NCBI GenBank assembly: GCA_003500955.1
Contig: DNQP01000204.1
Span: 1 to 15,974 of the forward strand
Source of the DNA: Curvibacter sp.
GTDB taxonomy: Bacteria > Pseudomonadota > Gammaproteobacteria > Burkholderiales > Burkholderiaceae_C
Length of the DNA stretch: 15,974 nt
Reading direction: 5' to 3'
The notes beneath the pieces are model-generated. The model was not told the origin of the DNA. It did not search any database and saw only the letters and a program-made list of their open reading frames with translations. The translations under genes and the position numbers were made by a program. Shown here piece by piece: positions 15,020 to 15,974 of the stretch (positions within the stretch are counted from its first letter, which is position 1; every line of letters starts with the position of its first letter).

Positions 15020-15673
15020 ATGAAAAAACTGATTGCTCTTATTTTTGTAGCGTTTGGCGCCGCAGCGCAGGCCGACGGTCTTGGCGCGCTGGAGCTCTTC
15101 CTCAAGACCGCCGCCAGCGGCCGGGCCGATTTCATCCAGGTCGTGACCTCGCCGCCGCGCGAGGGCCAGACGGCGCGCACCCGGAACTCCAGCGGCACCT
15201 TCGAATTCCAGCGCCCCGGGCGCTTCCGTTTCGTCTATGGCAAGCCGCTGCCACAGACCATCGTGGCCGACGGCCAGACCCTGTGGCTGCACGACCCCGA
15301 CCTCAACCAGGTCACGGCCCGGGCTCAGGCCAGCGCTCTGGGCAGCACGCCGGCGGCGCTGATTGCCGCCGCGCCCGATCTCCAGGCCCTGCAGGCTGAC
15401 TACCAGCTGGCCAATGCGCCCGAGCGCGATGGCCTGCAGTGGGTGCTGGCCACGCCGCGTGCGCGCGACGGCCAGGTGCAGAGTGTGCGTGTGGGCCTGC
15501 GTGAAGTGGAGCAGGGCGGCAGGAAGACGGCCGAACTCGCCGCGCTGGAAATCGTCGACAGCTTTGGCCAGCGTTCGATGCTGACCTTCAGCAAGGTGCA
15601 ACTCAACGTGAGCCTGCCGGCCGAAACCTTCCGCTTCAGGCCGCCGGCTGGCGCCGACGTGATCCGCCAGTAG
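15020..15673 (+). CDS. lolA: outer-membrane lipoprotein carrier LolA
   Basis: A 217-residue periplasmic chaperone that takes lipoproteins from LolCDE and carries them to LolB on the outer membrane. The signal peptide MKKLIALIFVAFGAAAQA is cut after residue 18. The mature part shows the LolA pattern: ADFIQVV near 36-42, then SGTFEFQRPGRFRFVY and DGQTLWLHDPDLNQVT. The start is ATG 15020 because it gives a normal signal peptide; an in-frame GTG at 15011 overlaps the ftsK stop by four bases and would add three residues, so translational coupling with ftsK is likely either way. It converges on the LytTR gene with a four-base gap. Confidence 0.95.
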   Translation: MKKLIALIFVAFGAAAQADGLGALELFLKTAASGRADFIQVVTSPPREGQTARTRNSSGTFEFQRPGRFRFVYGKPLPQTIVADGQTLWLHDPDLNQVTARAQASALGSTPAALIAAAPDLQALQADYQLANAPERDGLQWVLATPRARDGQVQSVRVGLREVEQGGRKTAELAALEIVDSFGQRSMLTFSKVQLNVSLPAETFRFRPPAGADVIRQ

Positions 15674-15677
15674 GCCT

Positions 15678-15974
15678 TCAGTTTGCGGCGATCGCCTCGC
15701 GCACGGCGGCGAGCTGACGGCGCGACACCGTGAGCATCTCCTCGACGCCGCTCAGGCGCACGGCCCAGCCTTCGCCTTCCTCGGGGTCCTCGTATTTCTC
15801 GATCGCGCGCACCGCGCGCCGTGCCACCAGGGCGTTGCGGTGGATGCGCAGGAAGCGATCGCCGTACTTTTCCTCCAGCTCGCTGAGCGCGCCGTCCAGG
15901 ATGTGGGTCTTGGCCGTTGTGCGGACGGTGATGTACTTGAGCTCGGCCTTGAAATAGAGCACCTCGGCCAGGGG
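15678..15974 (-). CDS. LytTR-family response regulator, C-terminal part
   Basis: Partial: the gene enters from the right edge, and the last 98 codons are visible. They form a LytTR DNA-binding domain: VLYFKAELKYITVRT at its start, DGALSELEEKYGDRFLRIHRNALVA in the middle and the conserved final LTVSRRQLAAVREAI. In Burkholderiales such domains usually end AlgR-like two-component regulators with a receiver domain in front, which would lie outside the window. It converges on lolA almost without a gap. Domain identity is firm; the receiver domain is assumed. Confidence 0.9.
   Translation of the reverse strand, partial: PLAEVLYFKAELKYITVRTTAKTHILDGALSELEEKYGDRFLRIHRNALVARRAVRAIEKYEDPEEGEGWAVRLSGVEEMLTVSRRQLAAVREAIAAN

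Overview
The window looks like the chromosome of a GC-rich betaproteobacterium of the order Burkholderiales, probably near the Alcaligenaceae (Bordetella/Achromobacter-like). This rests on the protein families and their order: plsY, yajQ/murB, rpmB-rpmG, trxB, a Crp-type regulator, ftsK, lolA. No 16S or other marker is present, so the genus is not fixed. From about 2950 onward the DNA is an ordinary, densely packed, high-GC core region. The first ~2950 bases are clearly poorer in GC, sparsely coding, and made of pieces that do not belong together.

Left part (1-2950), an accessory patchwork. It holds: (i) a single integron-type gene cassette (about 316-932), with a GTTAGGT core just before the gene, a 173-residue protein carrying an HEPN-like R-x4-H motif, and a well-formed attC hairpin with two extrahelical bases. 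No integrase gene is visible; (ii) a small helix-turn-helix protein of the restriction-modification controller (C-protein) type, with a tandem C-box-like operator in front of it but no recognisable restriction or methylation gene. It is divergent from an unknown 132-residue gene with a strong ribosome binding site; (iii) a 5'-truncated imuA fragment; (iv) an unassigned stretch ending at the 3' third of ybaK, whose front is missing. The ybaK break marks the edge between accessory and core DNA.

Core part (2950-15974). A CHASE-GGDEF diguanylate cyclase and plsY (phospholipid synthesis) run rightward and converge on a leftward yajQ / retropepsin-like protease / degenerate HD-GYP group. murB runs rightward, divergent from yajQ. 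Next comes a leftward two-gene unit, an unknown 107-residue protein followed by a coiled-coil DUF2325 protein, behind a promoter embedded in a near-perfect Fur box. It is followed by leftward rpmB-rpmG with its own promoter and terminator, then leftward trxB, divergent from a rightward crp-like gene, ftsK and lolA. lolA converges on the C-terminal part of a LytTR response regulator that runs off the window.

Three proteins in the core part (the GGDEF protein, the degenerate HD-GYP protein and YajQ) have known or plausible links to cyclic di-GMP. The most novel material is the left patchwork: a solitary cassette, and an orphan C-protein with a candidate divergent target.
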